DNA of 46,454 bases from positions 1 through 46,454 of the forward strand of contig JANOWJ010000105.1 of assembly GCA_031417835.1 (NCBI GenBank). The letters are read 5' to 3'. A program made the position numbers and the translations under genes. The DNA is from JADJLQ01 sp031417835. Its GTDB lineage: Bacteria > Bacteroidota > Bacteroidia > Chitinophagales > Saprospiraceae. This document shows positions 8,997 through 17,787 of this stretch, piece after piece. Positions within the stretch are counted from its first letter, which is position 1. Each line of letters opens with the position of its first letter. The notes beneath the pieces are model-generated. The model was not told where the DNA came from. It searched no databases and worked only from the letters and a program-made list of their open reading frames with translations.

Positions 8997-11900
8997 ATGC
9001 GTATACTTTGCCTCTTTACCATTATCGTATTCCTGTTCAATAGCTGTAAGGACCAGACTGGTACAGCGCCATCATCTAATCCTAAAAGTGTCACCTTAGA
9101 TAGTGCCCAGCGTCATAGCCTCGATCATGCTTTGGATGGTTTGGTTGCTTTTGAGGGCTATGAAGTCAGTTTATTTGCTGCAGAACCGATGCTACAAAAT
9201 CCGACTAACATGGATATAGATCATCGAGGACGAGTGTATGTCACTGAGGCGTACAACTATAGACCACATATATCCAATGTACCTACCAAATTTGAAGGAG
9301 ACCGCATCATGATCCTGGAAGATACCGACGGCGATGGCAAGGCTGATGTATCCAAAGTGTTTTATCAGGGTCCAGAAGTGAATGCTCCGCTAGGTATCTG
9401 TGTATTAGGCCGTGAAGTGATCGTATCCCAAAGTCCATATATCTGGAAGTTCACCGATACTGATGGAGATGATAAAGCGGATAAAAAGGAAATCCTTTTT
9501 CAAGGTATCCAAGGTATACAAGATGATCATGGAGTGCATGCATTGACTTTAGGGCCGGATGGGCGATTTTATTTTTCAATGGGCAATGCTGGGAAAACAA
9601 TTTTTGACGCCTCCAATAAACCTTTGAAAACCATCACAGGGGTCACCATCGACCTAGACCATTTTAAACAAGGCTTGATCTTACGAGGCGGATTGGATGG
9701 CAGTAGGTTTGAAGTAGTAGGTCAAAATTTTAGAAACAACTATGAATGTGCTTTAGATTCATATGGTGGGATTTGGCAATCGGATAATGATGACGATGGC
9801 AATAGAGGTACGAGAATCAATTACATCCTGGAGTATGGAAACTATGGCTATAGAGATCAACTGACCAACGCCAGCTGGCAGACCTTTAGGACCAATTGGG
9901 AAGACTCCATACCGCTGAGACATTGGCATCAAAATGATCCCGGGGTAGTGCCAAATTTATTGAACAATGGCTCCGGATCACCTTGTGGACTTATGATATA
10001 TGAAGGCGATCTGATCCCCGAATTGAAAGGTAGTTTATTGCATGCCGAAGCATTACATAATGTCATTCGAGCGTATAAACCTACACAAGGAGTAGGCGCC
10101 AGTCTTACAGCTACTTCTACGAATGTCGTATTACATCAGGCCGATAGTTGGTTCCGTCCTGTAGATGTATGCACAGCTCCTGATGGATCGATTTTTATCG
10201 CTGACTGGTACGATCCTGGAGTTGGTGGTCATTATGCTGGAGATCAGCTCCAGGGAAGGGTATATAGATTGGCTCCCAAGGGTAGCATATATAAATCCCC
10301 TAACATGAACATCGATGATGCGAGCCAAGCAGTCATCGCACTCAAAAGCCCAAATCTCAGCACACGGAGCCAAGCACAATTAAAGCTTAGATCCCTTGGG
10401 GTCCAAGCCATACCTGCTTTAAAAGAGGGACTTATTTCGTCCAATTCTTTAGATCGATCGAGACTTTTATGGATCATGTGCGCCGTGGACAAATCCTACT
10501 TGGACACTGCACTTTTAAGTCAGGATGAAGCAATCAAAATGGCAGGTATACGAATAGCAAGATCTTTAGGATCAAAAGAGACTTTACATGCTTTGGATTT
10601 ATTAATCGAAGGAAAGGCTTCCGATCAAGTGTGGCGAGAATGCGCTATCGCCTTAAAAAACCTGGATCAAAAGTCGATGCTGCCTTATTGGTTAACGCTT
10701 GCTTCAAGATATACTCATTCAGATCGATGGTTTTTGGAAGCTTTGGGTATCGCCGGTGATGGTCAATGGGATGAGATCATGGCGGCATGGTTGAAAACGA
10801 ATAAGGATCCTATGGGTACAGAGGCTCAAAAAGATATTGTGTGGCGGTCCCGATCAAAATATAGTTTACCATATCTGGCTCAACAAGTCAACAGCTCTGA
10901 CCATCCTACAAAAGAACGAATGAAATATTTAAGAGCAATTGATTTTAATCCATCTTCAGATAAAAACAAAACATTACTAAGCATCCTTGCCTCAAATCAA
11001 GATAGCGTTATTGCAGGATTGATCGTAAAAACGTTGGACCCTATTGTGATTCAGCAGGATATAGACGCGATGCATGTGGTAAAAACCTGGCTGGATAAAA
11101 CGCAGGGATCTGCCTACTTGGATTTGGTTGAAAAATTTAAGCCTAAATCTGAGACCGCGAGACTTAAAGCGTTGCTTACGCAGACCTCAGATGATCAACT
11201 TCGCACCCGTGTAGCCAGAAGTTTAATAAATATAAATTCGTTTAAATTATATACTCAAGATTTTAATAGTGCTGATGCACAGGGTAAGATCTTGATGATA
11301 AAAGCAATAGGGCCTATAGGATCCAATGAGACACTGGCATTTTTACACAAAACGGCCAATCAAGCAGTAAGCTCTAATTTAAAAACAGAAGCATTTAGGC
11401 AAATCGGAAAAAGCTGGGGAGGTGAAGAATTTGTGGTAAAACTTTTATCCCAAAATGAAATCCCAACGGAATTTATTCCTGCGGCCATCGAGGGCCCTTC
11501 TAATGCATGGCGTAAACCAATCCGCACAAAAGTGTTAGAGTATGCTACCGCCAGCCAATCTGAGGTAAAGACTTACAATATAGCCGACTTAGTCATCAAA
11601 ACCGGTAATATTGAAAATGGCAAAAGTGTATTTATCAAGACCTGTGCTACCTGTCATCAAGTAAACAAACAGGGTACTGACTTTGGACCATCGCTGGATG
11701 AGATTGGGTCGAAGTATGGTAAAGATGCGATCTACACTTCGATCATCGATCCTAATAAATCCATTAATTTTGGTTATGAAGGTGAACAAATTATAACTAA
11801 AAATGGTGGTATTCATGTCGGTATCAAAATCAACGAATCGGGAGATCAACTCGTCATAAAATCAATCGGAGGCCAGCTACAATCCATAGATAAAGTGAAT

Positions 11901-12020
11901 ATAAAGGAACGAATTGCTTTAAAACAATCTTTGATGACTCCCAATCTATACCTAAACATGACAGAAAATGAATTAGTAGATTTGGTAGAATATCTCAGCA
12001 GTTTGAAAAAAGCAATGTGA
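8997..12020 (+). CDS. PVC-type haem-binding lipoprotein: propeller dehydrogenase-like, HEAT repeats, cytochrome c
   Basis: The 1007-residue protein begins with a lipoprotein signal (MRILCLFTIIVFLFNSC, lipid Cys at 17), so it should sit in the periplasm or outer membrane. Residues about 45-440 form a beta-propeller of the putative membrane-bound dehydrogenase type (EAYNYRP, DTDGDGKAD, GVHALTLGPDGRFY, DWYDPGVGGHY). A helical HEAT-like stretch follows (about 450-860). The last 120 residues are a cytochrome c domain with CATCH (Cys883, Cys886, His887) and a likely Met ligand near MTPNLYLNM. Such proteins are common in Planctomycetota/Verrucomicrobiota and Bacteroidota and are tied to polysaccharide or sugar oxidation; the substrate is not established. 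The ATG at 8997 is preferred over 8967 because it puts the signal peptide at the N-terminus. The next gene encodes a sugar-isomerase-like protein. Confidence 0.88.
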   Translation: MRILCLFTIIVFLFNSCKDQTGTAPSSNPKSVTLDSAQRHSLDHALDGLVAFEGYEVSLFAAEPMLQNPTNMDIDHRGRVYVTEAYNYRPHISNVPTKFEGDRIMILEDTDGDGKADVSKVFYQGPEVNAPLGICVLGREVIVSQSPYIWKFTDTDGDDKADKKEILFQGIQGIQDDHGVHALTLGPDGRFYFSMGNAGKTIFDASNKPLKTITGVTIDLDHFKQGLILRGGLDGSRFEVVGQNFRNNYECALDSYGGIWQSDNDDDGNRGTRINYILEYGNYGYRDQLTNASWQTFRTNWEDSIPLRHWHQNDPGVVPNLLNNGSGSPCGLMIYEGDLIPELKGSLLHAEALHNVIRAYKPTQGVGASLTATSTNVVLHQADSWFRPVDVCTAPDGSIFIADWYDPGVGGHYAGDQLQGRVYRLAPKGSIYKSPNMNIDDASQAVIALKSPNLSTRSQAQLKLRSLGVQAIPALKEGLISSNSLDRSRLLWIMCAVDKSYLDTALLSQDEAIKMAGIRIARSLGSKETLHALDLLIEGKASDQVWRECAIALKNLDQKSMLPYWLTLASRYTHSDRWFLEALGIAGDGQWDEIMAAWLKTNKDPMGTEAQKDIVWRSRSKYSLPYLAQQVNSSDHPTKERMKYLRAIDFNPSSDKNKTLLSILASNQDSVIAGLIVKTLDPIVIQQDIDAMHVVKTWLDKTQGSAYLDLVEKFKPKSETARLKALLTQTSDDQLRTRVARSLININSFKLYTQDFNSADAQGKILMIKAIGPIGSNETLAFLHKTANQAVSSNLKTEAFRQIGKSWGGEEFVVKLLSQNEIPTEFIPAAIEGPSNAWRKPIRTKVLEYATASQSEVKTYNIADLVIKTGNIENGKSVFIKTCATCHQVNKQGTDFGPSLDEIGSKYGKDAIYTSIIDPNKSINFGYEGEQIITKNGGIHVGIKINESGDQLVIKSIGGQLQSIDKVNIKERIALKQSLMTPNLYLNMTENELVDLVEYLSSLKKAM

Positions 12021-12138
12021 AGTCAATAAAACCATCTGACATCCAGCATAAGGTAGTATTAACGAATACTTAAATCAATAAACTATTAAATTTAGTATAT
12101 TTATCATTCGAAACTTTTAATTTAAAAATTTTAAAACT

Positions 12139-13023
12139 ATGGAAGAAAAATCAAGACGCCAGGCTCTCAAAAAACTGGGTACCGGAGCGTCCTTACTGGC
12201 CCTCCATCCATTACATATGAATGCTACACCAAGCTTCGAAACAAACGCCAAACTCAAATTAAAAAACAGAATAAATCATTCCGTATGCAGATGGTGTTAT
12301 TCCAAGATTCCTTTAGAGACGCTGGCTGTGGAAGCCAAAAAAATAGGATTAAAATCAATAGAATTAGTAGGTCCCGGTGAATGGCATATTTTAAAGAAAC
12401 ACGGGCTACACAATGCTATGCCTAATGGAGGAGAAATAGGGCTAGACAAAGGATTTAATCATGTAGAATATCATGCAGAACTATTTAAAAAATATAGTGA
12501 GATCATACCAAAAGTAGCAGAAGCAGGTTATGATCAAATCATTTGTTTTTCAGGCAATCGCAATGGCATCTCAGAAGAACAAGGCATGCTCAACTCTGCA
12601 AAAGGCCTCAAACCTCTGATGTCAATTGCTGAAAAACATAAAGTAACACTCGTGATGGAACTGCTTAATAGCAAAGTCAATCATAAAGATTATCAATGTG
12701 ATCACACTTCGTGGGGAGTTGAATTGTGTAAACAGGTTGGATCAGATCGATTCAAATTATTGTATGACATTTATCATATGCAGATTATGGAGGGTGATGT
12801 CATAGCCACTATTAAAGCCAATCATCAATATATCGCTCACTATCACACTGGCGGTGTGCCCGGCCGAAACGAAATCGACAACAGCCAGGAACTTTATTAT
12901 CCAGCAATCATGGAAGCAATCGTGGCCACGGGTTTTAAAGGATATGTAGCTCAGGAGTTTATTCCAGCCAAACCTGATGCACTAGCTAGCCTCGCCCAGG
13001 GAGTGATGATATGCGATGTTTAA
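12139..13023 (+). CDS. Tat-exported TIM-barrel isomerase (hydroxypyruvate isomerase-like)
   Basis: The 294-residue protein starts with SRRQALK (residues 5-11), close to the twin-arginine consensus SRRxFLK, followed by a moderately hydrophobic stretch, so Tat export is likely. The rest is an AP-endonuclease-2/xylose-isomerase-like TIM barrel: KIGLKSIELVG, MELLNSKVNHKDYQ with the metal-ligand Glu, LYDIYHMQIMEGD, HYHTGGVPGRNEID and a final YVAQEFIP with a second Glu ligand. This order matches hydroxypyruvate isomerases and related sugar epimerases. It sits 118 bases after the haem/propeller lipoprotein; both are exported, suggesting a joint role in periplasmic oxidation of a sugar or sugar acid. 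Substrate inferred only at family level. Confidence 0.85.
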   Translation: MEEKSRRQALKKLGTGASLLALHPLHMNATPSFETNAKLKLKNRINHSVCRWCYSKIPLETLAVEAKKIGLKSIELVGPGEWHILKKHGLHNAMPNGGEIGLDKGFNHVEYHAELFKKYSEIIPKVAEAGYDQIICFSGNRNGISEEQGMLNSAKGLKPLMSIAEKHKVTLVMELLNSKVNHKDYQCDHTSWGVELCKQVGSDRFKLLYDIYHMQIMEGDVIATIKANHQYIAHYHTGGVPGRNEIDNSQELYYPAIMEAIVATGFKGYVAQEFIPAKPDALASLAQGVMICDV

Positions 13024-13153
13024 TGGGCATACATACTATGAAATACTACTACAATTGAATACTCTGGTAAAATATTGAGTTATAGTATCCACCACCGATT
13101 TTTAAACCCTTTTAATAAAGTAATACTGAAGAATTAGGTCAAATCCTAAATTT

Positions 13154-13543
13154 ATGGGTATTCAATTTATTTCGCCTACTTCGATGGCCCCACCCAGAGG
13201 CCACTATACTCCGGGAGTTGTACATGATGGCATAGTCTATGTATCTGGACAACTTCCATTTGACAAAGAAGGCCAGATCCAACTCGGTTCAATCGAAGAT
13301 CAAACAGTGAGATGCCTGTATAATATAGAGCAAGTATTATTGGCATCCCAAAGTGACCTTAATCATATTTTAAAAATCAATATCTATGTCCATGATATCT
13401 CTTTGTGGCCAAGAATTAACGGAGTATATTCCAAAATCATGGGCGATCATAAACCAGCCCGAACCGTAGTACCCTGTCTCCTACTCCACTATGGGAGTGA
13501 AATCGAAATAGATTGTATAGCTGCCATTAAAAATAATCCATGA
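13154..13543 (+). CDS. ridA: RidA family enamine/imine deaminase
   Basis: Hydrolyses reactive 2-aminoacrylate and related imines released by PLP enzymes. The 129-residue length is typical. Visible signatures are PRGHYTPGVVHDG, YVSGQLPFDKEGQ, a central NIYVHDI strand, the PARTVVPC segment carrying the catalytic Arg, and EIEIDCIA with the conserved Glu. The stop overlaps the ATG of the PLP-dependent dehydratase by four bases (ATGA), the enzyme class whose by-products RidA destroys. A short hairpin (TTAGG/CCTAA) lies immediately before the ATG and could affect initiation. Confidence 0.9.
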   Translation: MGIQFISPTSMAPPRGHYTPGVVHDGIVYVSGQLPFDKEGQIQLGSIEDQTVRCLYNIEQVLLASQSDLNHILKINIYVHDISLWPRINGVYSKIMGDHKPARTVVPCLLLHYGSEIEIDCIAAIKNNP

Positions 13544-14487
13544 ATATATCAATAGCCCAGATACATGACGCTCATGAACGAATCAAGCCATATATCCATC
13601 GTACGCCGGTCCTAACTAATTCAGCATTAAATTTAATCACTGGGGCTAAACTATATTTTAAGTGTGAAAACTTTCAAAAAATCGGAGCCTTTAAAATAAG
13701 AGGAGGTATGAATGCTGCATTATCATTATCACATGATCGGCTCTCACACGGATTAGCTACACATTCATCGGGTAATCATGCTCAAGCTATAGCTTTTGCA
13801 GCCAGGATGCTAGGCACCAAAGCTTATATTGTAATGCCAAACAATTCACCTTCGGTAAAAATCAATGCCGTCAAAGATTATGGTGCTGAAATTACTTTTT
13901 GTGAACCAAATCAGGCTGCCAGAGAACAAACGATCCAAAAAATTATCCAAGCCACCGGGGCAGAATTTATTCATCCGTATGACGATGATCGAGTGATAGC
14001 TGGACAGGCAACTTGTGTCAAAGAGCTTATAGAAGAAATACCGGAATTGGATGTCGTGATAGCCCCAGTGGGTGGAGGTGGATTATTTTCCGGGACCTGC
14101 CTTTGTACTCATCATTTATTGCCTCAGGCTATACTGTATGGAGCTGAGCCAGAAGGTGCGGGTGATGCCGCATTGAGCATTCAAAGTGGTCAAGTCCAAC
14201 GAGCTTTATATGTGAAGACCATAGCGGACGGATTGCTGACGACACTCAGTAATAATACCTTTCATATTATCCAGCAATTTGTTGAAGAGATCTTGTTGGT
14301 CAGCGACGAAGAAATAAAAGCTGCACTCCGTCTGATATATGAAAGAATGAAAATCGTAGTCGAACCCAGTGGTGCGGTACCATTAGCTGCCATCTTAAAA
14401 AATAAAGATAAATTTATTGATAAAAAAGTTGGGATCATCTTATCGGGTGGCAATGTCGACTTATCAAAATTTGCAGAATGGTTTTAA
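13540..14487 (+). CDS. PLP-dependent threonine/serine dehydratase or serine racemase-like enzyme
   Basis: Fold-type II PLP enzyme of 315 residues without the C-terminal ACT domains of biosynthetic IlvA. The PLP lysine lies in FKIRGGMNAA; SSGNHAQAIA binds the substrate carboxylate, and PVGGGGLFSGT cradles the PLP phosphate. IVEPSGAVPLAAIL and ILSGGNVDLS follow near the C-terminus. The length and motifs fit catabolic threonine dehydratases, serine racemases and threo-3-hydroxyaspartate ammonia-lyases, which cannot be separated by eye. It shares an ATGA overlap with ridA, arguing for production of 2-aminoacrylate/2-aminocrotonate that RidA clears. Confidence 0.9.
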   Translation: MNISIAQIHDAHERIKPYIHRTPVLTNSALNLITGAKLYFKCENFQKIGAFKIRGGMNAALSLSHDRLSHGLATHSSGNHAQAIAFAARMLGTKAYIVMPNNSPSVKINAVKDYGAEITFCEPNQAAREQTIQKIIQATGAEFIHPYDDDRVIAGQATCVKELIEEIPELDVVIAPVGGGGLFSGTCLCTHHLLPQAILYGAEPEGAGDAALSIQSGQVQRALYVKTIADGLLTTLSNNTFHIIQQFVEEILLVSDEEIKAALRLIYERMKIVVEPSGAVPLAAILKNKDKFIDKKVGIILSGGNVDLSKFAEWF

Positions 14488-14521
14488 TAATTTTTTCAAG
14501 CTTGGCATCCATGCAAGACCA

Positions 14522-15205
14522 TTACGCCTTTAATATAATATCAATCACCTGCTTATAATATTTCAAATCTGTCGCTTCAGCACTACCCCACTCTGGTCTT
14601 TGGCCCATCATCATTAAACAATAATCTGAAAATATATCAGCTCTTTGTTCATAATTAAGCCAATGTATTTTAAAAGGATCGGCGCAGATTTTTTGGATGG
14701 TGTCTAATCCACCATAATCATAAGTCGGCGGCGTAAGATGAGCTACAAGATTGCGTATGGCGTAAGGTGAACCATCTCGACTAAACTGAAAAATATGAAC
14801 CAACTCATGAATCAAAATTGGAACACTAAGTCTACCCTTGCAATTGATGTAATAATAAGAAACAAAAGCATATTTACCTCCATGGGTACCGACAGTACTG
14901 TTTTCATCGATCCTTGCTTTTAATAAGTCAAAGGAATCTCCAAAAATGGAATGAGCCAAATTTAATTCAGCATCAGAAAGCCTTCGGGAAGTTGGTTTTA
15001 ATCGGGCTTGAAAAAAAGCAAACCATTCAGGGAGCCCGATCATATCTAATGCTACGAGTGGGATCTCAAGCAGCCAATGCATAAGGAATAAACCCCACTT
15101 CTTAAGACGGAGGAACGCTGACAAATAGTCGTCTTGCCAGGGCATAAAAACATGTCGAATAAATCGAAAGGATCTCTTTTGAAACTCAGTAGGGCGTTTA
15201 CGCAT
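14522..15205 (-). CDS. HELVH-motif protein, probable metal-dependent peptidase-like
   Basis: The 227-residue protein has a hydrophobic stretch near residues 36-56 (LFLMHWLLEIPLVALDMIGL) and a gluzincin-like zinc motif HELVH (133-137, in PILIHELVHIFQF). A Glu in NYEQRADIFSDY about 50 residues later is a possible third ligand. This pattern, HExxH then a conserved EQ-A-I segment, resembles the DUF4157-like metallopeptidase group, but I do not recognise a named family. Its ATG overlaps the stop of the permease gene by one base (TAATG), so the two are translated together. Role unknown. Confidence 0.65.
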   Translation of the reverse strand: MRKRPTEFQKRSFRFIRHVFMPWQDDYLSAFLRLKKWGLFLMHWLLEIPLVALDMIGLPEWFAFFQARLKPTSRRLSDAELNLAHSIFGDSFDLLKARIDENSTVGTHGGKYAFVSYYYINCKGRLSVPILIHELVHIFQFSRDGSPYAIRNLVAHLTPPTYDYGGLDTIQKICADPFKIHWLNYEQRADIFSDYCLMMMGQRPEWGSAEATDLKYYKQVIDIILKA

Positions 15206-16422
15206 TACCTATAACCAATTGCTTTTAGTGGGGATATTTTACCGATCAGCGCTGTCGGTATAGATAATATAATTAACGTGACGAATACAGTGCCTACGTT
15301 GAGCAGAAGTACAGCCCATAGATTGATATGAATAGGAGCCTCCCGAAGATAATAATCTGCCTCATTGAGTTTGATCACATGACCATATTTTTGTGTGAGA
15401 CATACCAGCAGACCTATTATGTTGCCCCAAAACAAACCACGACCTAAAATTTGAAGTCCATGGTACAAAAAGATTTGTTTTAATGGACCATTTTTCATAC
15501 CCAATGCTTTGAGAGTACCAATCATGTTAGTACGTTCAAGAATCAGAATCAATAGTACTGTAATCAGATTGATCAAAGCTACCATGACCATCAGTATTTG
15601 AATAACATATTGATTGGTATTCTGCAGCCCTAGCCAATCGAATATGCTTGGAAATTTTTGTCGAATAGTTTCTACAAATAGATCCGGTCCCAGGTGCTGG
15701 TCATAAATTGCGTCAGCTATTTTATCTACATCATCCAGATTATCTACAAATATCTCATGGCCCCCAATCTGAAAATCAGACCAATTGACGAGATTCCGAA
15801 TTTCGTTGATATTGGCCAATGCTAACTTTTGATCATATTCTTCCAATCCCGTATTGTAAATTCCTGATACGGTAAAACTCCTGGCTATGACCTCATCATC
15901 GATGACAAAATTAAGTCTGCACTTATCGCCTGGAGCTAATAATAATCTGGAGGCCATGTTAGCAGATAAAATGATGCTTCTTTGAGTGGAGTCTTTTAAT
16001 GGCTCTATACTCCCTTGGATCAAAAACCGTTTAAAAAATGTCCAATCAAAATCATCACCCACCCCTTTGAGGATCAAGCCGTCCATCTCATCCCCAGCTG
16101 TGACCACAGCAGGCATAAATGCAAATACCTGATGATGCCGAATGCCGGGTAGCGAATCTAGCGAACGCACAAAATCTGGCTCATAATCAATGGGATAACT
16201 TACGTTGAGTTGGGAGCTATGGATGCTATTGACTTGTATATGGCCCCAAAAACCAAAAATTTTATCTGATATTTCAGTATTAAACCCGGAAATAACAGAA
16301 ATAGCAACGATCATCACAGCGATAGATAGAGCCGTACAGACATAGGCCAATCGAAGAATATATCTTACAAAACTGCCTTTTTCATAATGCATCAATCGTT
16401 GAGCGATATACCAACTATTCAT
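15205..16422 (-). CDS. FtsX-like ABC permease (LolC/E-type)
   Basis: The 405-residue protein has one N-terminal transmembrane helix (ALSIAVMIVAISVISGFN, about 30-48), a large periplasmic MacB-PCD-type domain (about 50-260) and three C-terminal helices (about 270-400) ending in a PTALIGKISPLKAIGYR tail. This is the layout of LolC/LolE and of Bacteroidota lipoprotein-release or FtsX-family permeases. No ABC ATPase is adjacent, so its partner must be encoded elsewhere. It is divergent from tyrS, with only 48 bases between the preferred starts, and is followed by the HELVH gene. Lipoprotein export is the likely role but is inferred. Confidence 0.85.
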   Translation of the reverse strand: MNSWYIAQRLMHYEKGSFVRYILRLAYVCTALSIAVMIVAISVISGFNTEISDKIFGFWGHIQVNSIHSSQLNVSYPIDYEPDFVRSLDSLPGIRHHQVFAFMPAVVTAGDEMDGLILKGVGDDFDWTFFKRFLIQGSIEPLKDSTQRSIILSANMASRLLLAPGDKCRLNFVIDDEVIARSFTVSGIYNTGLEEYDQKLALANINEIRNLVNWSDFQIGGHEIFVDNLDDVDKIADAIYDQHLGPDLFVETIRQKFPSIFDWLGLQNTNQYVIQILMVMVALINLITVLLILILERTNMIGTLKALGMKNGPLKQIFLYHGLQILGRGLFWGNIIGLLVCLTQKYGHVIKLNEADYYLREAPIHINLWAVLLLNVGTVFVTLIILSIPTALIGKISPLKAIGYR

Positions 16423-16437
16423 CTACGGCAAATGTCC

Positions 16438-16445
16438 TACTTTTG
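16438..16445 (+). promoter_or_regulatory. Candidate -7 box for tyrS
   Basis: TACTTTTG matches TAnnTTTG exactly and lies 26 bases before the chosen tyrS ATG, implying a leader of about 20 bases. No convincing -33 TTG is present. It lies in the narrow divergent gap with the permease gene. Confidence 0.4.
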
Positions 16446-16470
16446 CGCCACTCAATATTTATTATTACTT

Positions 16471-17745
16471 ATGGATTTTTTAGAAACCCTACGTTGGCGA
16501 GGAATGGTACAGGACCTGACACCAGATTTGGAAGAATCGCTCCAAAAAGGAATGGTGACCGGATATATTGGCTTTGATCCGACTGCGCCATCATTGACCA
16601 TCGGTAATTACATGCAGATCATGCTATTAACCCATTTTCAACGTGCCGGGCACCGGCCTATTGTATTGATGGGTGGGGCAACGGGCCGTATCGGCGATCC
16701 ATCCGGTAAGGATAAAGAACGTGAGCTAAAAACAGAGGAAGAATTAGATCGTAACCTGGCATTTCAACAAGAACAATTTTCTAAATTCCTCAACTTTGAT
16801 ACAGGAGAGAACAAAGCTTTATTTGAAAATAATTATAACTTTTATAAAGAGCTTAAGGTATTAGATTTTTTACGAAATGTGGGCAAACACCTCACGGTCA
16901 ACTACATGATGTCCAAGGATTCTGTACAAAATAGATTGGAAAGCGGCATTTCTTTTACTGAGTTTAGTTATCAGCTTTTACAAGGTTACGATTATTACTG
17001 TCTGAATAAAAAATATGGGTGCACTTTACAGATGGGAGGCTCAGATCAGTGGGGAAATATAATGACCGGTACAGAATATATTCGCCGGACTACCACTGAT
17101 GTATCGGTCCATGCTTTGACCTCACCACTCTTGACTAAATCTGACGGAAAAAAATTTGGTAAGTCAGAAGAAGGTAATATTTGGTTGGACCCCAAACTAA
17201 CGAGTCCATACAAGTTTTACCAGTTTTGGATCAATGCCGATGATCAGGATATGTCTAAGTTTTTGAGAATTTTTTCATTGAAGAATCAGGAGACCATTTT
17301 GACTATGGAATCAGAATTGATGACAAATCCTCAAACAGTGAAAAAAACACTGGCTGAAGAACTTACGATTAGAATACATTCAATACAAGCCTATGAGTCT
17401 GCCATGCAAGTCAGCGAACTTTTATTCAATCCAAAAGCCAATCAAGACTTTTTGAATAAAATGTCCAATGAACAGTTTGAGGTGATAGCTCTTGAAATAC
17501 CGTCGTTCAAATTGCCTAAAGAGAAGATTCTTAATGTTTCAGTGATTGATCTATTGAGCGAATCCACGACTATCTGTTCCTCCAAGTCAGAAGCCCGCAA
17601 AGCCATTCAAAATCAAGCGATCTCGGTCAGCAAAATAAAAGTAAGTCAACTCGAACAAATCATCCTTGCTGAAAATCTAGTGCATGATCGATGGTTAATG
17701 ATTGAAAATGGAAAGAAAAACAAGTACCTAGTAGAGGTCATTTGA
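16471..17745 (+). CDS. tyrS: Tyrosyl-tRNA synthetase
   Basis: Charges tRNA-Tyr. The 424-residue protein contains GYIGFDPTAPSLTIGNYM (the HIGH-equivalent reads TIGN, with the first His replaced by Thr), GGATGRIGDPSGKDKER, the tyrosine-binding YQLLQGYDYY, QMGGSDQWGNI and the KMSKS loop KFGKSEEGN. A C-terminal S4-like RNA-binding region (SKSEARKAIQNQAISV) follows. ATG 16471 begins MDFLETLRWRGM, as in other bacterial TyrRS; the upstream in-frame ATG at 16387 adds 28 unrelated residues and lies inside the divergent permease gene. The tRNA cluster lies about 0.75 kb away but encodes Pro and Val, not Tyr. Confidence 0.95.
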   Translation: MDFLETLRWRGMVQDLTPDLEESLQKGMVTGYIGFDPTAPSLTIGNYMQIMLLTHFQRAGHRPIVLMGGATGRIGDPSGKDKERELKTEEELDRNLAFQQEQFSKFLNFDTGENKALFENNYNFYKELKVLDFLRNVGKHLTVNYMMSKDSVQNRLESGISFTEFSYQLLQGYDYYCLNKKYGCTLQMGGSDQWGNIMTGTEYIRRTTTDVSVHALTSPLLTKSDGKKFGKSEEGNIWLDPKLTSPYKFYQFWINADDQDMSKFLRIFSLKNQETILTMESELMTNPQTVKKTLAEELTIRIHSIQAYESAMQVSELLFNPKANQDFLNKMSNEQFEVIALEIPSFKLPKEKILNVSVIDLLSESTTICSSKSEARKAIQNQAISVSKIKVSQLEQIILAENLVHDRWLMIENGKKNKYLVEVI

Positions 17746-17768
17746 TGAACACCAGACTAGCACATGAA

Positions 17769-17787
17769 TAAAACAAATGATGTTTTA
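17769..17787. terminator. Hairpin between convergent genes
   Basis: TAAAACA, loop AATGA, TGTTTTA: a perfect 7-bp stem in the 39-base gap between the convergent tyrS and YggS-like genes, overlapping the stop of the latter. The stem is AT-rich, so termination would be weak. Confidence 0.3.
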
